The notes beneath the pieces are model-generated. The model saw only the letters and a list, made by a program, of their open reading frames with translations. It searched no databases and had not been told where the DNA came from. Shown here piece after piece: positions 16,641 through 24,764 of a stretch of DNA of 64,000 nt. Position numbers and translations under genes: made by a program. Position 1 is the first letter of the stretch. Every line of letters begins with the position of its first letter. Location of the stretch: NCBI RefSeq assembly GCF_012641185.1, contig NZ_JAAXLK010000001.1:124001-188000 (forward strand), given 5' to 3'. The stretch is from Levilactobacillus tujiorum. GTDB taxonomy: Bacteria > Bacillota > Bacilli > Lactobacillales > Lactobacillaceae.

Positions 16641-16956
16641 GCCTTACCGTTCGCCAAATTTGGACTGGAACGCTGTGGGGAGGACGGCTGGAGCCAAAGA
16701 CCGGTCTCCACCCTCGCTTGAAGCCGAAGAACCCGTCTTCAAGTCGCCATTTTCAAGTAGAGTGCTTGAAAATCCCACGGCTGAGTCCAAATTTGGCTCA
16801 CTCTCGGCTACATATCTGTTATCAATTACGATTAGTTAAACATTGACGTATCAGGTATTTAAGGAGATTTGCTACGCCGAGTCTAAAGTTGTTGGAAGAG
16901 GTTAGAGAGGGCACCAATCCGGAGAGCCGTTTCTCAGAACGGAGGTGATCGGGCTA
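16641..16956 (+). ncRNA. Structured repeat element, copy 1 (candidate RNA family)
   Basis: Noncoding. The core at 16641-16812 folds as a branched structure. Outer helix: CCAAATTTGGACT (16654-16666) with AGTCCAAATTTGG. Second helix: GCTGTGGG with CCCACGGC. Three inner hairpins have stems TGGAG/CTCCA, CTTGAAG/CTTCAAG and TTTTCAAG/CTTGAAAA. The same architecture with different but still pairing bases occurs at 51536-51831 and 57025-57436, while loop sequences such as CCGAAGA are constant. A second conserved block (CCGGAG..CCGTTTCTCAG) is at 16918-16955. It may be a transcribed RNA or a mobile palindromic element; the sequence favours conservation of structure. Confidence 0.7.
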
Positions 16957-16974
16957 AAGAACATGGCGATAAAC

Positions 16975-17010
16975 CAAAAAAAGAACTCAGGACTTCTCCC
17001 AAGTTCTTGT
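16975..17010 (-). terminator. Terminator of the GH30 gene
   Basis: On the minus strand AAGAACTTGG..CCTGAGTTCTT is followed by seven Ts. Confidence 0.75.
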
Positions 17011-17025
17011 CGGATCACTTAAAAT

Positions 17026-18579
17026 TTAACGAACCAATTGACTGCCTTCGCTTTGACCAGGCGCAACGTCGTCATGGTTAGCGGGCGTTGGATTCAGTGC
17101 GAAGTCATCATCAGCGGGGATGGTGGAGGTGTTGATGGCGTCATCAGATTTATGCAATGTCACGGTGCCATAGGCGGGAACGGAGACGACTTGCCACTGA
17201 TTGCCGTTGCCGTTAATCGTGATGGCCGCTTTGATCGGCGTGCCCGTTGGATTGTAAAGGTGGGCGACAATATCGCCGTTCGTGCCTAAGAAGGCCACGG
17301 AACCTAAGCTCCCCGTGTAACCGTCCTTGGTGTAGTTGGTCGAGCCGATGACCTTGGCGCCGGTTGGGACGTCTTGACCGAAGTTGCGAAGCATGAAGTA
17401 TTCCAAATTCCGTTGAACTTTCCCAGTCGTGTGGTCAATCGTTACCACCCCTTCACGACCGGTGGAATCGGCCGCGTTTGGCAAGCCCCGTTCGTCTAAG
17501 GCGAGGTTCCAGAGGGTGATCATGCTCAACCCGTTGTGAACTAACCAATTACCAATGACGCCGAACATGATGTGAGCAGCCTCTTCAGGATCGTCGGTCA
17601 TCATGCACCGCCGTTCCGTCATGACGACATCCCAGTTCGGGTAAGTCCGGTTGGCGTGGTACATATTTTCAAATGGACCGGAGTAGGTGTGGACGGCTAA
17701 GCCATCAAAGGCCGCTGCTTGGGCGGGCGTAACTTCTTCTTCGATTGGCTTGGTCAGCGCGTGGAAGCTGTCATCTAATAAGTAGAGTTTGGTGTCAGGG
17801 AATGACCGGTTCAAAGCTGGCCGCAGGTACTTGTACCCAAAATTAGCCAGTTCAGGGACTGTCCAGATCATGGCTGGCCAGTGGGCGGCGTTAGACGGTT
17901 CGTTTTGAATCGTCAGGCCGTAAATTGGGATCCCCAGTTTTTGATACTCTTCGATATAACGAATAAAGTATTGGGCATAAATGTACTCAAACCGGTTTTC
18001 CTCAGTGTAGCCATTACCGGTGAATTCGCCAAAACGCAGGTGCCCACCGTGGGTCAAGTGACCAGTGTTCTTCATCCAAGCCGGACCAGACCAAGGAGAG
18101 GCGATGATTTTCAGCGCAGGATTAATTTGTAAGATTTCTTGTAGGACGGGTACGATGTTCTTTAAGTCTTTGGTGGCGTCCGGTGCGCCGGGTTGACCTT
18201 CACCAATGGAGAAGTGTTCCAGCTTGTTGTCGTGCTCACCGTAAGGCATATCGTCGTAGGTGTAGTATTCTTGGCTTTGGAAGTCACAGGAGCCGAGTGG
18301 TACCCGGACGCTCGAGAAGCCGCCTTGCTCGGGGTCGAAGAGTTCTGTCAACAAATCATGCCGTTGTTGGGCGTTCATGACCTGCCACAGTAGGTAGGCC
18401 GCGGAATCGGTAATTGCTGCGCCGGCCCCTTGCCAGTCCTGATGCTTGTCGGTGGGGTCGATGATAATCTTCTTAGCCTCAGCGCTATCGGTTTGATAAT
18501 CTGGGGTGGTCAGCGGCGTCCGTCGTTGCGTCAGATCACCTGAAGTTGTGGTCCAAAATTCGTTCTTAAATTTTCTCAT
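17026..18579 (-). CDS. Glycoside hydrolase family 30 (glucosylceramidase-like)
   Basis: 517 residues. A (beta/alpha)8 barrel is followed by a C-terminal beta-domain. Catalytic residues: acid/base Glu227 in IQNEPS and nucleophile Glu322 in VVMTERR, both in GH30 context; DWQGAGAAITDSAAYL near residue 50 is the family's N-terminal signature. There is no signal peptide, so it should act in the cytosol on a beta-linked glycoside; the sugar is unknown. The ATG at 18579 follows GGAGG by 10 bases; an in-frame extension upstream includes that site. It is divergent from an AraC regulator, with a cre box between them, suggesting substrate induction and CcpA repression. Confidence 0.88.
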   Translation of the reverse strand: MRKFKNEFWTTTSGDLTQRRTPLTTPDYQTDSAEAKKIIIDPTDKHQDWQGAGAAITDSAAYLLWQVMNAQQRHDLLTELFDPEQGGFSSVRVPLGSCDFQSQEYYTYDDMPYGEHDNKLEHFSIGEGQPGAPDATKDLKNIVPVLQEILQINPALKIIASPWSGPAWMKNTGHLTHGGHLRFGEFTGNGYTEENRFEYIYAQYFIRYIEEYQKLGIPIYGLTIQNEPSNAAHWPAMIWTVPELANFGYKYLRPALNRSFPDTKLYLLDDSFHALTKPIEEEVTPAQAAAFDGLAVHTYSGPFENMYHANRTYPNWDVVMTERRCMMTDDPEEAAHIMFGVIGNWLVHNGLSMITLWNLALDERGLPNAADSTGREGVVTIDHTTGKVQRNLEYFMLRNFGQDVPTGAKVIGSTNYTKDGYTGSLGSVAFLGTNGDIVAHLYNPTGTPIKAAITINGNGNQWQVVSVPAYGTVTLHKSDDAINTSTIPADDDFALNPTPANHDDVAPGQSEGSQLVR

Positions 18580-18671
18580 CACTAAACTGCCTCCAATTAG
18601 ACGTAATCGTTGTGGAATTGACACTGAATGGGGCTAAAAGTCCAAGAATTAAGCCCTAACTACCCTTTCAT

Positions 18672-18685
18672 CGTAACCGCTTACA
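18672..18685. promoter_or_regulatory. cre box between the GH30 and AraC genes
   Basis: CGTAACCGCTTACA differs by one base from the palindromic CcpA target TGTAANCGNTTACA and lies in the divergent promoter region. Confidence 0.65.
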
Positions 18686-18788
18686 GATAAGTCGTCCATG
18701 GCAATTACTACCTTGAATTTGTCCAAATGGCAACTAAAACTGATTGCGGTGGTTAGTAGGAGATGGTAGGCTGAGAGGGAGTAAATGA

Positions 18789-19673
18789 GTGGCGAAGGAG
18801 ACGAAGCACGTGGCCCAACAATATGTATTTCAGACGGTTGAATCGAATATTTACCTGTACGCGGGGCATTTTCAGCGCAACTTTCCCAGTTGGCATTACC
18901 CCCGGGAACAGCACCAGTTATTTGAGCTGATCGCGGTCACGCAGGGGAGTGTCACCATGTTTATGGGGCCACGTCGCTTGGTCATCCGAGCGGGGGAAGC
19001 CATCATCATTACCCCCGAGACGCCGCATGAAAGCTTTAACTTTAGCGGGGACCGACTACAATTCTTCTGTTTCCACTTTAACGTTGGCGACCTGGAGTTG
19101 AAGACCCAGATTATCAAAAACTTGGGCAATGTGGTGGCGCCGCGAACTTCGGCGGTTAGTCAGGCGGCGCACCAGTTGACGCGGGCGATGGTTAGCCTCG
19201 AAGATGAGCCTGGTCAGAGCCAAACGCGTAAGTTTCAAGTGGAAATCATCTTCCTAAAATTCATGATGGCACTATCGCAGGCCCAGCCGGTGATGACCAC
19301 CGTGCAGGAATATTCCGAGCGCGAGGTCATCTTGGCACAAAAGTTGGCTAGCGGGCTATTTGACGATGAGTGGGCCCGCCGCACTTTCCGAACGGTTTGT
19401 GCCAATCTCAACGTTAGTACGACGTATGGTCATCGGATCTTCAAACGAATTTATGGGGTTACGCCGAGCGAATACGCCAATGAGCGGCAATTTAGCCGGG
19501 CCAAGGTTTTGCTAGAGATTGGTGAAAACTCGATTGAAGCGATTGCTATGCAGATGAAGTTTAGCAGTCAGGCCAGCTTTAGCAAGCAGTTTAAGAAATG
19601 GTCGGGCCTGACGCCCAGTGCCTATCGCAAGACGCAGCGCCGCGAACATCATTCGGCGGATTATTTGGGTTAG
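18789..19673 (+). CDS. AraC-family regulator, probably of the GH30 gene
   Basis: 294 residues. The N-terminal half is a cupin-type sensing domain (HYPREQHQLFELIAVTQGS, GEAIIITPETPHESF). The last ~100 residues hold two AraC helix-turn-helix motifs, ending with SIEAIAMQMKFSSQASFSKQFKKWSGLTPSAYRK. Being divergent from the GH30 glycosidase, it most likely activates that gene when its sugar is present. The start is uncertain: GTG at 18789 has GGGAG 7 bases before it, and GTG at 18810 has AAGGAG 9 bases before it. Confidence 0.85.
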   Translation: MAKETKHVAQQYVFQTVESNIYLYAGHFQRNFPSWHYPREQHQLFELIAVTQGSVTMFMGPRRLVIRAGEAIIITPETPHESFNFSGDRLQFFCFHFNVGDLELKTQIIKNLGNVVAPRTSAVSQAAHQLTRAMVSLEDEPGQSQTRKFQVEIIFLKFMMALSQAQPVMTTVQEYSEREVILAQKLASGLFDDEWARRTFRTVCANLNVSTTYGHRIFKRIYGVTPSEYANERQFSRAKVLLEIGENSIEAIAMQMKFSSQASFSKQFKKWSGLTPSAYRKTQRREHHSADYLG

Positions 19674-19705
19674 AGAGAGCGGGACCTTGGACCGTGTTTT
19701 GGTGA

Positions 19706-19721
19706 TGTTTCATGTGAAACA
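19706..19721 (+). promoter_or_regulatory. parS-like site 4
   Basis: TGTTTCATGTGAAACA, 32 bases after the AraC stop codon, between convergent genes. Confidence 0.65.
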
Positions 19722-19732
19722 ATGATGACCGA

Positions 19733-19765
19733 AAAAAGTAGCTGGCGTTTGCCGGCTACTTTTAG
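19733..19765. terminator. Bidirectional terminator
   Basis: AAAAGTAGC pairs with GCTACTTTT; A and T runs flank it. It is shared by the AraC gene and the convergent aldo/keto reductase gene. Confidence 0.8.
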
Positions 19766-19768
19766 GAT

Positions 19769-20746
19769 TTACCACATGTATTCAATAGGGTCTTTAATAT
19801 ATTTGTCGTAAACGTCCGTCACGATGGCCATTTGATCGGCGGTCAGTGGCTTCAGTTCAGCGGCGTGCGTGTTACGTTCGATTTGAGTAGGGTTGCTGGC
19901 ACCTGGAATGACAGCGGAAACGGCGTCAAACATCAGAATGTACCGCAAGGCCGTATCAGCCAAGTTGTCGGTACCCAGACGTTTCTTCAGTTCTTGAGCG
20001 GCCTTGACACCGGTTAAGTAATCCACGCCGGAGAAGGTTTCACCCTTGCTGAAATGTTGACCGTCCCGGTTGTTCATCCGGTGGTCCGCTGGATCAAAGT
20101 GAGTATCTGCGGTGAATTTCCCAGTTAACAAGCCGCTAGCCAAGGGAACACGGGCCAGGATGCCGACGTTAGCTTTCTTAGCAAGATCAAAGAAGAGCTT
20201 AGCGGGGCGGAGGCGGAACATGTTGAAGATGATTTCAACACTGGAGATGTCATAGTCCAGGGACTTGATGGCTTCTTCCACCCGTTCAACACTGACACCG
20301 TAGTTGGCAATTTTACCTTCCTTTTTAAGATCATCTAAGGTCTTAAACGTTTCGGGTTGGTAATAGATGCTCATTGGGGGACAGTGTAGTAAGACTTGGT
20401 CGAGGGAATCAACCTGCATATTTTGCAGAGATTCGTCAACGTATCTTCTGATGGCCTTCGGGCTGAAATGGTCCTCAGTCAGTGGCATTTCTTTCCGTCC
20501 AACCTTGGTTGAGTAGTGGACGTCAGGGTGACGTTTGATGAATTGGCCAACGACCTTTTCACTCATGCCATCTTGATAGCCATCGGCGGTATCAAAGAAG
20601 TTAACGCCACGATCGTAGGCCGCTTCTAAGGTATCGAGCGCGTCTTTTTCGTCAAAGGGTGCGCCCCATTTACCGCCTAATTGCCAAGTGCCGAGTGATA
20701 CCTCGCTGATATTAAACCCGGTTTTTCCCAACTTTCTAAATTCCAT
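19769..20746 (-). CDS. Aldo/keto reductase
   Basis: 325 residues, (beta/alpha)8 NADPH-dependent carbonyl reductase. Visible: MEFRKLGKTGFNISEVSLGTW, the active-site FDTADGY with its Asp and Tyr, the catalytic Lys in YSTKVG, the His in VLLHCPP, and a cofactor site IPGASNPTQIERNTHA. The substrate is unknown; related enzymes reduce aldehydes or methylglyoxal. The promoter has a 19-bp spacer holding the palindrome at 20786-20803, and the divergent MerR gene is 94 bases away, so control by that regulator in response to an electrophile is likely. Confidence 0.88.
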   Translation of the reverse strand: MEFRKLGKTGFNISEVSLGTWQLGGKWGAPFDEKDALDTLEAAYDRGVNFFDTADGYQDGMSEKVVGQFIKRHPDVHYSTKVGRKEMPLTEDHFSPKAIRRYVDESLQNMQVDSLDQVLLHCPPMSIYYQPETFKTLDDLKKEGKIANYGVSVERVEEAIKSLDYDISSVEIIFNMFRLRPAKLFFDLAKKANVGILARVPLASGLLTGKFTADTHFDPADHRMNNRDGQHFSKGETFSGVDYLTGVKAAQELKKRLGTDNLADTALRYILMFDAVSAVIPGASNPTQIERNTHAAELKPLTADQMAIVTDVYDKYIKDPIEYMW

Positions 20747-20776
20747 AGTGGTTAACCTTCCCTTCTGATTATTTTA

Positions 20777-20807
20777 AGCATAGCACTTGAAGTGTACTTC
20801 AAGTAAA
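20777..20807 (-). promoter_or_regulatory. MerR-type promoter and operator of the aldo/keto reductase
   Basis: On the minus strand TTTACT and TATGCT are exactly 19 bases apart, the long spacer typical of MerR-activated promoters. The spacer contains the perfect 18-bp palindrome CTTGAAGTGTACTTCAAG at 20786-20803. Its half-site CTTGAAGT recurs in the promoters at 33038 and 39015. Confidence 0.75.
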
Positions 20808-20840
20808 GTTTTTAATTTGCAAAGATAGGACTGATCAAGT

Positions 20841-21257
20841 ATGACAGAATTAACGATTTCAGAGGTTGCTCAGCAATATCATCTAGCGCCGTCAACGCTG
20901 CGGTATTACGAACGGCTGGGGCTAATCCCGGATGTTCACCAGCGTGGAAACCACCGAGTCTACAATGAAGCGAATCTTGAAAAATTAAATAGTATCGTCT
21001 GCTTTAAAAATTCTGGTATGAGTATGAGTGAGCTGCAAGAATTGCTGAGTTATCAAGAAACGGGGCCTGACTTGGATAAGATCTTAGCGGTCCTGAATGA
21101 ACACGAGGTCAGTGTCTCCCAGCAACTGGCCAAGTTGGAGCGGTATCACCGTCATATCACCCAAAAGGTTGCCTTTTACTCGGCTATTAAACAGGCCGAG
21201 ATCAAGGGAACACCGCGGCCAGATTGGGCGGATTATAAGCCAAATGATGAGCTGTAG
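20841..21257 (+). CDS. MerR-family regulator, divergent from the aldo/keto reductase
   Basis: 138 residues. The winged HTH is at the N-terminus (LTISEVAQQYHLAPSTLRYYERLGLIP), followed by the dimerisation helix. There is no Cys pair for metal binding; the group with this make-up includes AdhR-like aldehyde-responsive regulators. It probably binds the palindrome at 20786-20803 and activates the aldo/keto reductase gene. It is related in layout to the MerR gene at 34365. Confidence 0.88.
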   Translation: MTELTISEVAQQYHLAPSTLRYYERLGLIPDVHQRGNHRVYNEANLEKLNSIVCFKNSGMSMSELQELLSYQETGPDLDKILAVLNEHEVSVSQQLAKLERYHRHITQKVAFYSAIKQAEIKGTPRPDWADYKPNDEL

Positions 21258-21551
21258 GGGGGAACTTGTCATTGAGGAGACGCGTTTGGCTGCTTTTGAA
21301 ACGCGTTCCTTCGGGTAGCCCCCTCCGCTTAACCCCAATAAGCACCGGCTCGGTTGTTAGTGGTTATACTGGCTTGGGGCGTTAGATTTACTCTCGCCAG
21401 TATGCATCGGAATTTTGCAGCTTCCGAAACGCGTTCCACAAGCCAGATTCTTCCGCTTAGCAAAATAAGGGACTCCTGTCCGGCATAGCCGAACAGAAGC
21501 CCCTTATTTCCCTAATGCTCAGAAGCTAAGCGCCTTGCTTCACTCTCTGCA
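21258..21551. repeat. Noncoding stretch with a diverged direct repeat and hairpins
   Basis: No gene is visible. GAAACGCGTTCC occurs at about 21289 and 21425, each followed by AGCC and then CCGCTTA, suggesting a ~45-base duplication with divergence. Between them ACTGGC and GCCAGT form an inverted repeat. A hairpin AATAAGGG..CCCTTATT is at 21466-21508. Confidence 0.4.
21462..21511. terminator. Hairpin, probable terminator
   Basis: AAATAAGGG..CTGT pairs with ACAG..CCCTTATTT; only short T-runs follow. Confidence 0.5.
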
Positions 21552-21587
21552 CAAAAAAGCAGCCCCGCGTTCTACTCGGGACTGCTG
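21552..21587 (-). terminator. Terminator of the MFS transporter gene
   Basis: On the minus strand AGCAGTCCCGAG..GGGGCTGCT is followed by six Ts. A further GC-rich inverted repeat (GGTAAG..CTTACC, with GTGCG/CGCAC inside) lies between it and the gene. Confidence 0.65.
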
Positions 21588-21692
21588 TGGTAAGGTGCGG
21601 CGACCTTCGGAATGCTTGCGCACCGATCGCTTTCCCTTACCGTGGTTTGGCACCATGGGATAGTATCGCACGGGTGCCGTGGGAAGTCAACC

Positions 21693-23066
21693 TTATTCGA
21701 CGTTGCGGAGCGTGATGAGTTTGGCCGACACGCCTAATGCGATAATTAGGAAGAAGAGGCACATGGTGAAGCCGGCCTGAATTCCTATCTGTGGGGCGTT
21801 CGGGTGAGCTGTGAAAAATTTAGTAGCCAGGTTGATCGTGGCGATGATAATCGCCGTTCCAAATGACCCGGAGATCTGGCGCAACGTGTTGAACGTGGCC
21901 ACGCCATCGGCCATGAGCCGGTTGGGCAGATGGGTCAAAGCGTGCGTCTGGATCGGAATCAAAATTAAGACAAGTCCCAGCTGGCGAATCGTTTGGCCCA
22001 GGGTCAACATCGCTACCGAAGCGTTGACGTCAATGAAGGCTTGCATAATGGTACCGAAGCAGTCGATTAACAGCCCGGCCGTCACGATCCGCCGCACCGG
22101 GTACCGATCGTAGAGGCGCCCGCTGATCGGGGACATGATTCCCGTCAGACACGCACCGGGCAGCAGCGCAATCCCAGAAATAATCGGACTTTGATGCATG
22201 ATCGACTGGATCAGTAAGGGGAGTAGGATGGTGTTCCCATACATGGTGGCGACGATGAGGGCGTTTAGACTAGTCGCGGTCGAAAATTGCCCGTTTTTGA
22301 AAATCCGTGGATTAATCAAGGGGTTCGGGCTATGTAATTGTTGCCGAATGAAGATGGTGGTCAGCACCGCACCGATAACGAATGGGACGGTGACGAAGGG
22401 TGAGGTGAGCGCGTACTGCCCGACATTGGAGAAGCTCCACAGCAGACCCAGTGCCCCAAAGCTAATCAAGAAGAGCCCCCACCGATCCAGCGTCGGGGAT
22501 TCATTTGTCGGGATGCTAGGGAGCAGGAGGTAAGCTAAGATGAGGTCCAGCAGAATGAAGGGTAAGACGAGGATGAACAGGTAGCGCCACGACAGGTACG
22601 TCAAGATTACCCCCGATAAGGTTGGTCCGATGATGGGCGAAAAGTTGAAAGCGAGTCCGACCAGCCCCATGACAGCGCCCTTCTTAGTCGGAGCGGCGTA
22701 GCGAATCGCCAAGATATTCACTAGCGGCATCATCACGCCCGATCCAGTAGCCTGAATCATGCGGCCGAGGATTAACAGCCAAAAGCTTTGCGCGATGCTG
22801 CCCAGTAAAGTTCCTGCCAGAAAGATGGCGGAAAATAAGATGAAGAGTTGACGAAACGTGAATTTCTTAATCAGGTAGGCACTCACCGGGATCATCATCG
22901 CACTCACCAGCATGTAACCATTGCTGATCCACTGGACGGTGGATGAGTTGACGTGGAAGACGGTCATGAACGTTGGCAGCGCCACGTTCATCAGGGTAGA
23001 GCACAGGATGCCGAAGAAAGTGCCAAATACCATGATAAATAACGATTGCTTAATTTCCTTTGACAT
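21693..23066 (-). CDS. MFS drug:H+ antiporter, DHA2 type
   Basis: 457 residues with about 14 predicted membrane helices. The N-terminus has LCSTLMNVALPTFMTVFHV and QWISNGYMLVSAMMIPVSAYL, and motif C-like text GLAFNFSPIIGPTLSGVIL, all typical of the EmrB/QacA (DHA2) antiporters. It would export toxic or drug-like compounds using the proton gradient; the substrate is unknown. GAAGGCC precedes the ATG at 23066; the frame stays open further upstream. No regulator is adjacent. Confidence 0.85.
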   Translation of the reverse strand: MSKEIKQSLFIMVFGTFFGILCSTLMNVALPTFMTVFHVNSSTVQWISNGYMLVSAMMIPVSAYLIKKFTFRQLFILFSAIFLAGTLLGSIAQSFWLLILGRMIQATGSGVMMPLVNILAIRYAAPTKKGAVMGLVGLAFNFSPIIGPTLSGVILTYLSWRYLFILVLPFILLDLILAYLLLPSIPTNESPTLDRWGLFLISFGALGLLWSFSNVGQYALTSPFVTVPFVIGAVLTTIFIRQQLHSPNPLINPRIFKNGQFSTATSLNALIVATMYGNTILLPLLIQSIMHQSPIISGIALLPGACLTGIMSPISGRLYDRYPVRRIVTAGLLIDCFGTIMQAFIDVNASVAMLTLGQTIRQLGLVLILIPIQTHALTHLPNRLMADGVATFNTLRQISGSFGTAIIIATINLATKFFTAHPNAPQIGIQAGFTMCLFFLIIALGVSAKLITLRNVE

Positions 23067-23220
23067 TAAACGGCCTTCTATTCTATTAAAATTGCACAAC
23101 ATATCCCATCATACTGATAATCAAAATGTTAGTCAATCGGGTACCAGCATGATGTTAGGCATGAAAAGCGGGTAAATGAGTGGTGACGACTCCGCCGATT
23201 TCCGTAAGTGTGGATTTATT

Positions 23221-23234
23221 TGTAAGCGTTTACA
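23221..23234 (+). promoter_or_regulatory. cre box upstream of ribokinase
   Basis: TGTAAGCGTTTACA, a full match to the CcpA target, 46 bases before the ribokinase start codon. It predicts glucose repression of the gene. Confidence 0.8.
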
Positions 23235-23280
23235 TAAGTGAGAAATTGTGTTAGGTTAGAAAGTAAAGAGGTGTCCAGGT

Positions 23281-24204
23281 ATGAAAAAAAGTGACGTGTT
23301 AGTAATCGGGTCAAACATGATTGATCTCATGACGTATATCAACCGCATGCCCGTGGCGGGAGAAACTGTTGAGGCGGAAGACTTCTCGATGGGCTTCGGT
23401 GGCAAGGGCGCCAACCAAGCCGTAGCGGCCGCGCGGTTGGGCTCTCAGGTCAGTTTCATTTCCATGGTCGGCAACGATAGTTTTGGCAAACAACAGTTGG
23501 GTAACTTTAAGGCGGCCAATATCGACGTTACTGGTGTGGGCGTAGGTCGTAAAAGTAGTGGTGCAGCGCCCATCTTTGTTGACCCCACGGCGGATAACCG
23601 GATTCTCATCGTCAAAGGGGCTAATAGCGAATTAACGCCGGCCGTCTTAGATGAGCATCTCGACTTGATTCGCAACACCAAGCTGATCGTGCTTCAGCAG
23701 GAGATTCCGCTGGAAACGAACTATCACGCCATTGACCTGGCTAAGCAGTACGGCGTTCCCATCCTATTAAACCCCGCGCCAGCGAATAGTCATTTGGACA
23801 TGGAACACGTTCGTCGGGTGGACTTCTTCTCGCCGAACGAAACGGAGTTAGCGACGTTAACGGGACTGCCAACGACCTCCATGGACGAGATTTCCCGCGC
23901 CGCACAACGGCTGGTTGATATGGGCGTCAAGAATGTCTTGGTCACGATTGGCTCCCGCGGGGTGCTGTGGGTAAGTGCCACGACGAGTCAACTGATTGAT
24001 GCCGTTAAGGTTGAGGCGGTTGATACCACTGGTGCGGGTGATTCGTTCATCGGCTCATTTGCCCACTACTTCGCCCAGGGCGAGACGATTCCGCAGGCCT
24101 TACGCCACGCGAATGAATACGCGGCAATCACGGTGACACGTCGGGGGACGCAGAAGTCCTACCCCACGGCTAAAGAAGTGGCCGAGATGTACCAGCCTAA
24201 TTAG
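23281..24204 (+). CDS. rbsK: Ribokinase (PfkB family)
   Basis: 307 residues. It phosphorylates ribose (or a similar sugar or nucleoside ribose) to ribose-5-phosphate with ATP. PfkB signature 1 is GFGGKGANQAVAAARLG (about 38-54); signature 2 with the catalytic Asp is DTTGAGDSFIGSF near residue 245; the substrate loop NMIDLMTYINRMP is at 13-25. Unlike typical rbs operons there is no transporter, RbsD or RbsR beside it. It stands alone, with a perfect cre just upstream and a strong terminator after it. Confidence 0.88.
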   Translation: MKKSDVLVIGSNMIDLMTYINRMPVAGETVEAEDFSMGFGGKGANQAVAAARLGSQVSFISMVGNDSFGKQQLGNFKAANIDVTGVGVGRKSSGAAPIFVDPTADNRILIVKGANSELTPAVLDEHLDLIRNTKLIVLQQEIPLETNYHAIDLAKQYGVPILLNPAPANSHLDMEHVRRVDFFSPNETELATLTGLPTTSMDEISRAAQRLVDMGVKNVLVTIGSRGVLWVSATTSQLIDAVKVEAVDTTGAGDSFIGSFAHYFAQGETIPQALRHANEYAAITVTRRGTQKSYPTAKEVAEMYQPN

Positions 24205-24234
24205 TGAACGGTCATTTATGCGAATGATCAAAAT

Positions 24235-24282
24235 AAAATCGACTTTTTCAGAACGGCTACATTTCTGAAAAAGTCGATTTTT
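24235..24282. terminator. Bidirectional terminator
   Basis: AAAATCGACTTTTTCAGAA pairs perfectly with TTCTGAAAAAGTCGATTTT. Confidence 0.9.
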
Positions 24283-24305
24283 GAGTTGTGGTGAATAGTT
24301 CGAAT

Positions 24306-24737
24306 TCAACGCTGCCAGTGCATTTCCTGGTCCAGCACACCGGTATCGGGATCCACGGCTTGTTCACCTAGCGTGAAACCGTGTTGCTGGTAAAACGCCA
24401 CGGCCCGTTGGTTTTGAGGGTATACGCTCAAAGTGAGCTGGCGATAGTCAGTTTGGAGTCGCGTGAGTAGGGCGTGACCGAACCCTTGATGTCGATAAGC
24501 GCTGTCTACGAAAATACCGGCGATGTAGGTGTCGTCCAGCCCAGCAAAGCCTACGATCTGGTGTTCCGTGGTGGCGACGTAAAGTGTAGCGGCGCCCAGT
24601 TGAGTGGCCACAAGCGGTGCCATCTGGTGCCAGTAAGTCGCGGCCACAAAGGGATGGGCGTCTAAATTACCCTGGAGCCAGATCGTCATGAGCCGGTTTT
24701 GCTGGTCTGCGGTCAGGGTGGTGAGTTTAGTAATCAC
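24306..24737 (-). CDS. GNAT-family N-acetyltransferase
   Basis: 143 residues. GNAT motif A is IAGIFVDSAYRHQGFGHALL, with the acetyl-CoA loop RHQGFG; motif B is LTLSVYPQNQRAVAFYQQHGF, ending in the usual FYxxxGF. It is a cytosolic acetyltransferase whose substrate is unknown. It lies 27 bases downstream of the AraC gene stop on the same strand and may be co-transcribed with it. Confidence 0.85.
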   Translation of the reverse strand: MITKLTTLTADQQNRLMTIWLQGNLDAHPFVAATYWHQMAPLVATQLGAATLYVATTEHQIVGFAGLDDTYIAGIFVDSAYRHQGFGHALLTRLQTDYRQLTLSVYPQNQRAVAFYQQHGFTLGEQAVDPDTGVLDQEMHWQR

Positions 24738-24764
24738 AATTAATCAATCCTTTATTATTAATAA

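Noticed and set aside
21594-21652. GC-rich imperfect cruciform that looked tRNA-like
   Set aside because: No T-loop (GTTCGA) or anticodon arm can be drawn; more likely part of terminator structure.
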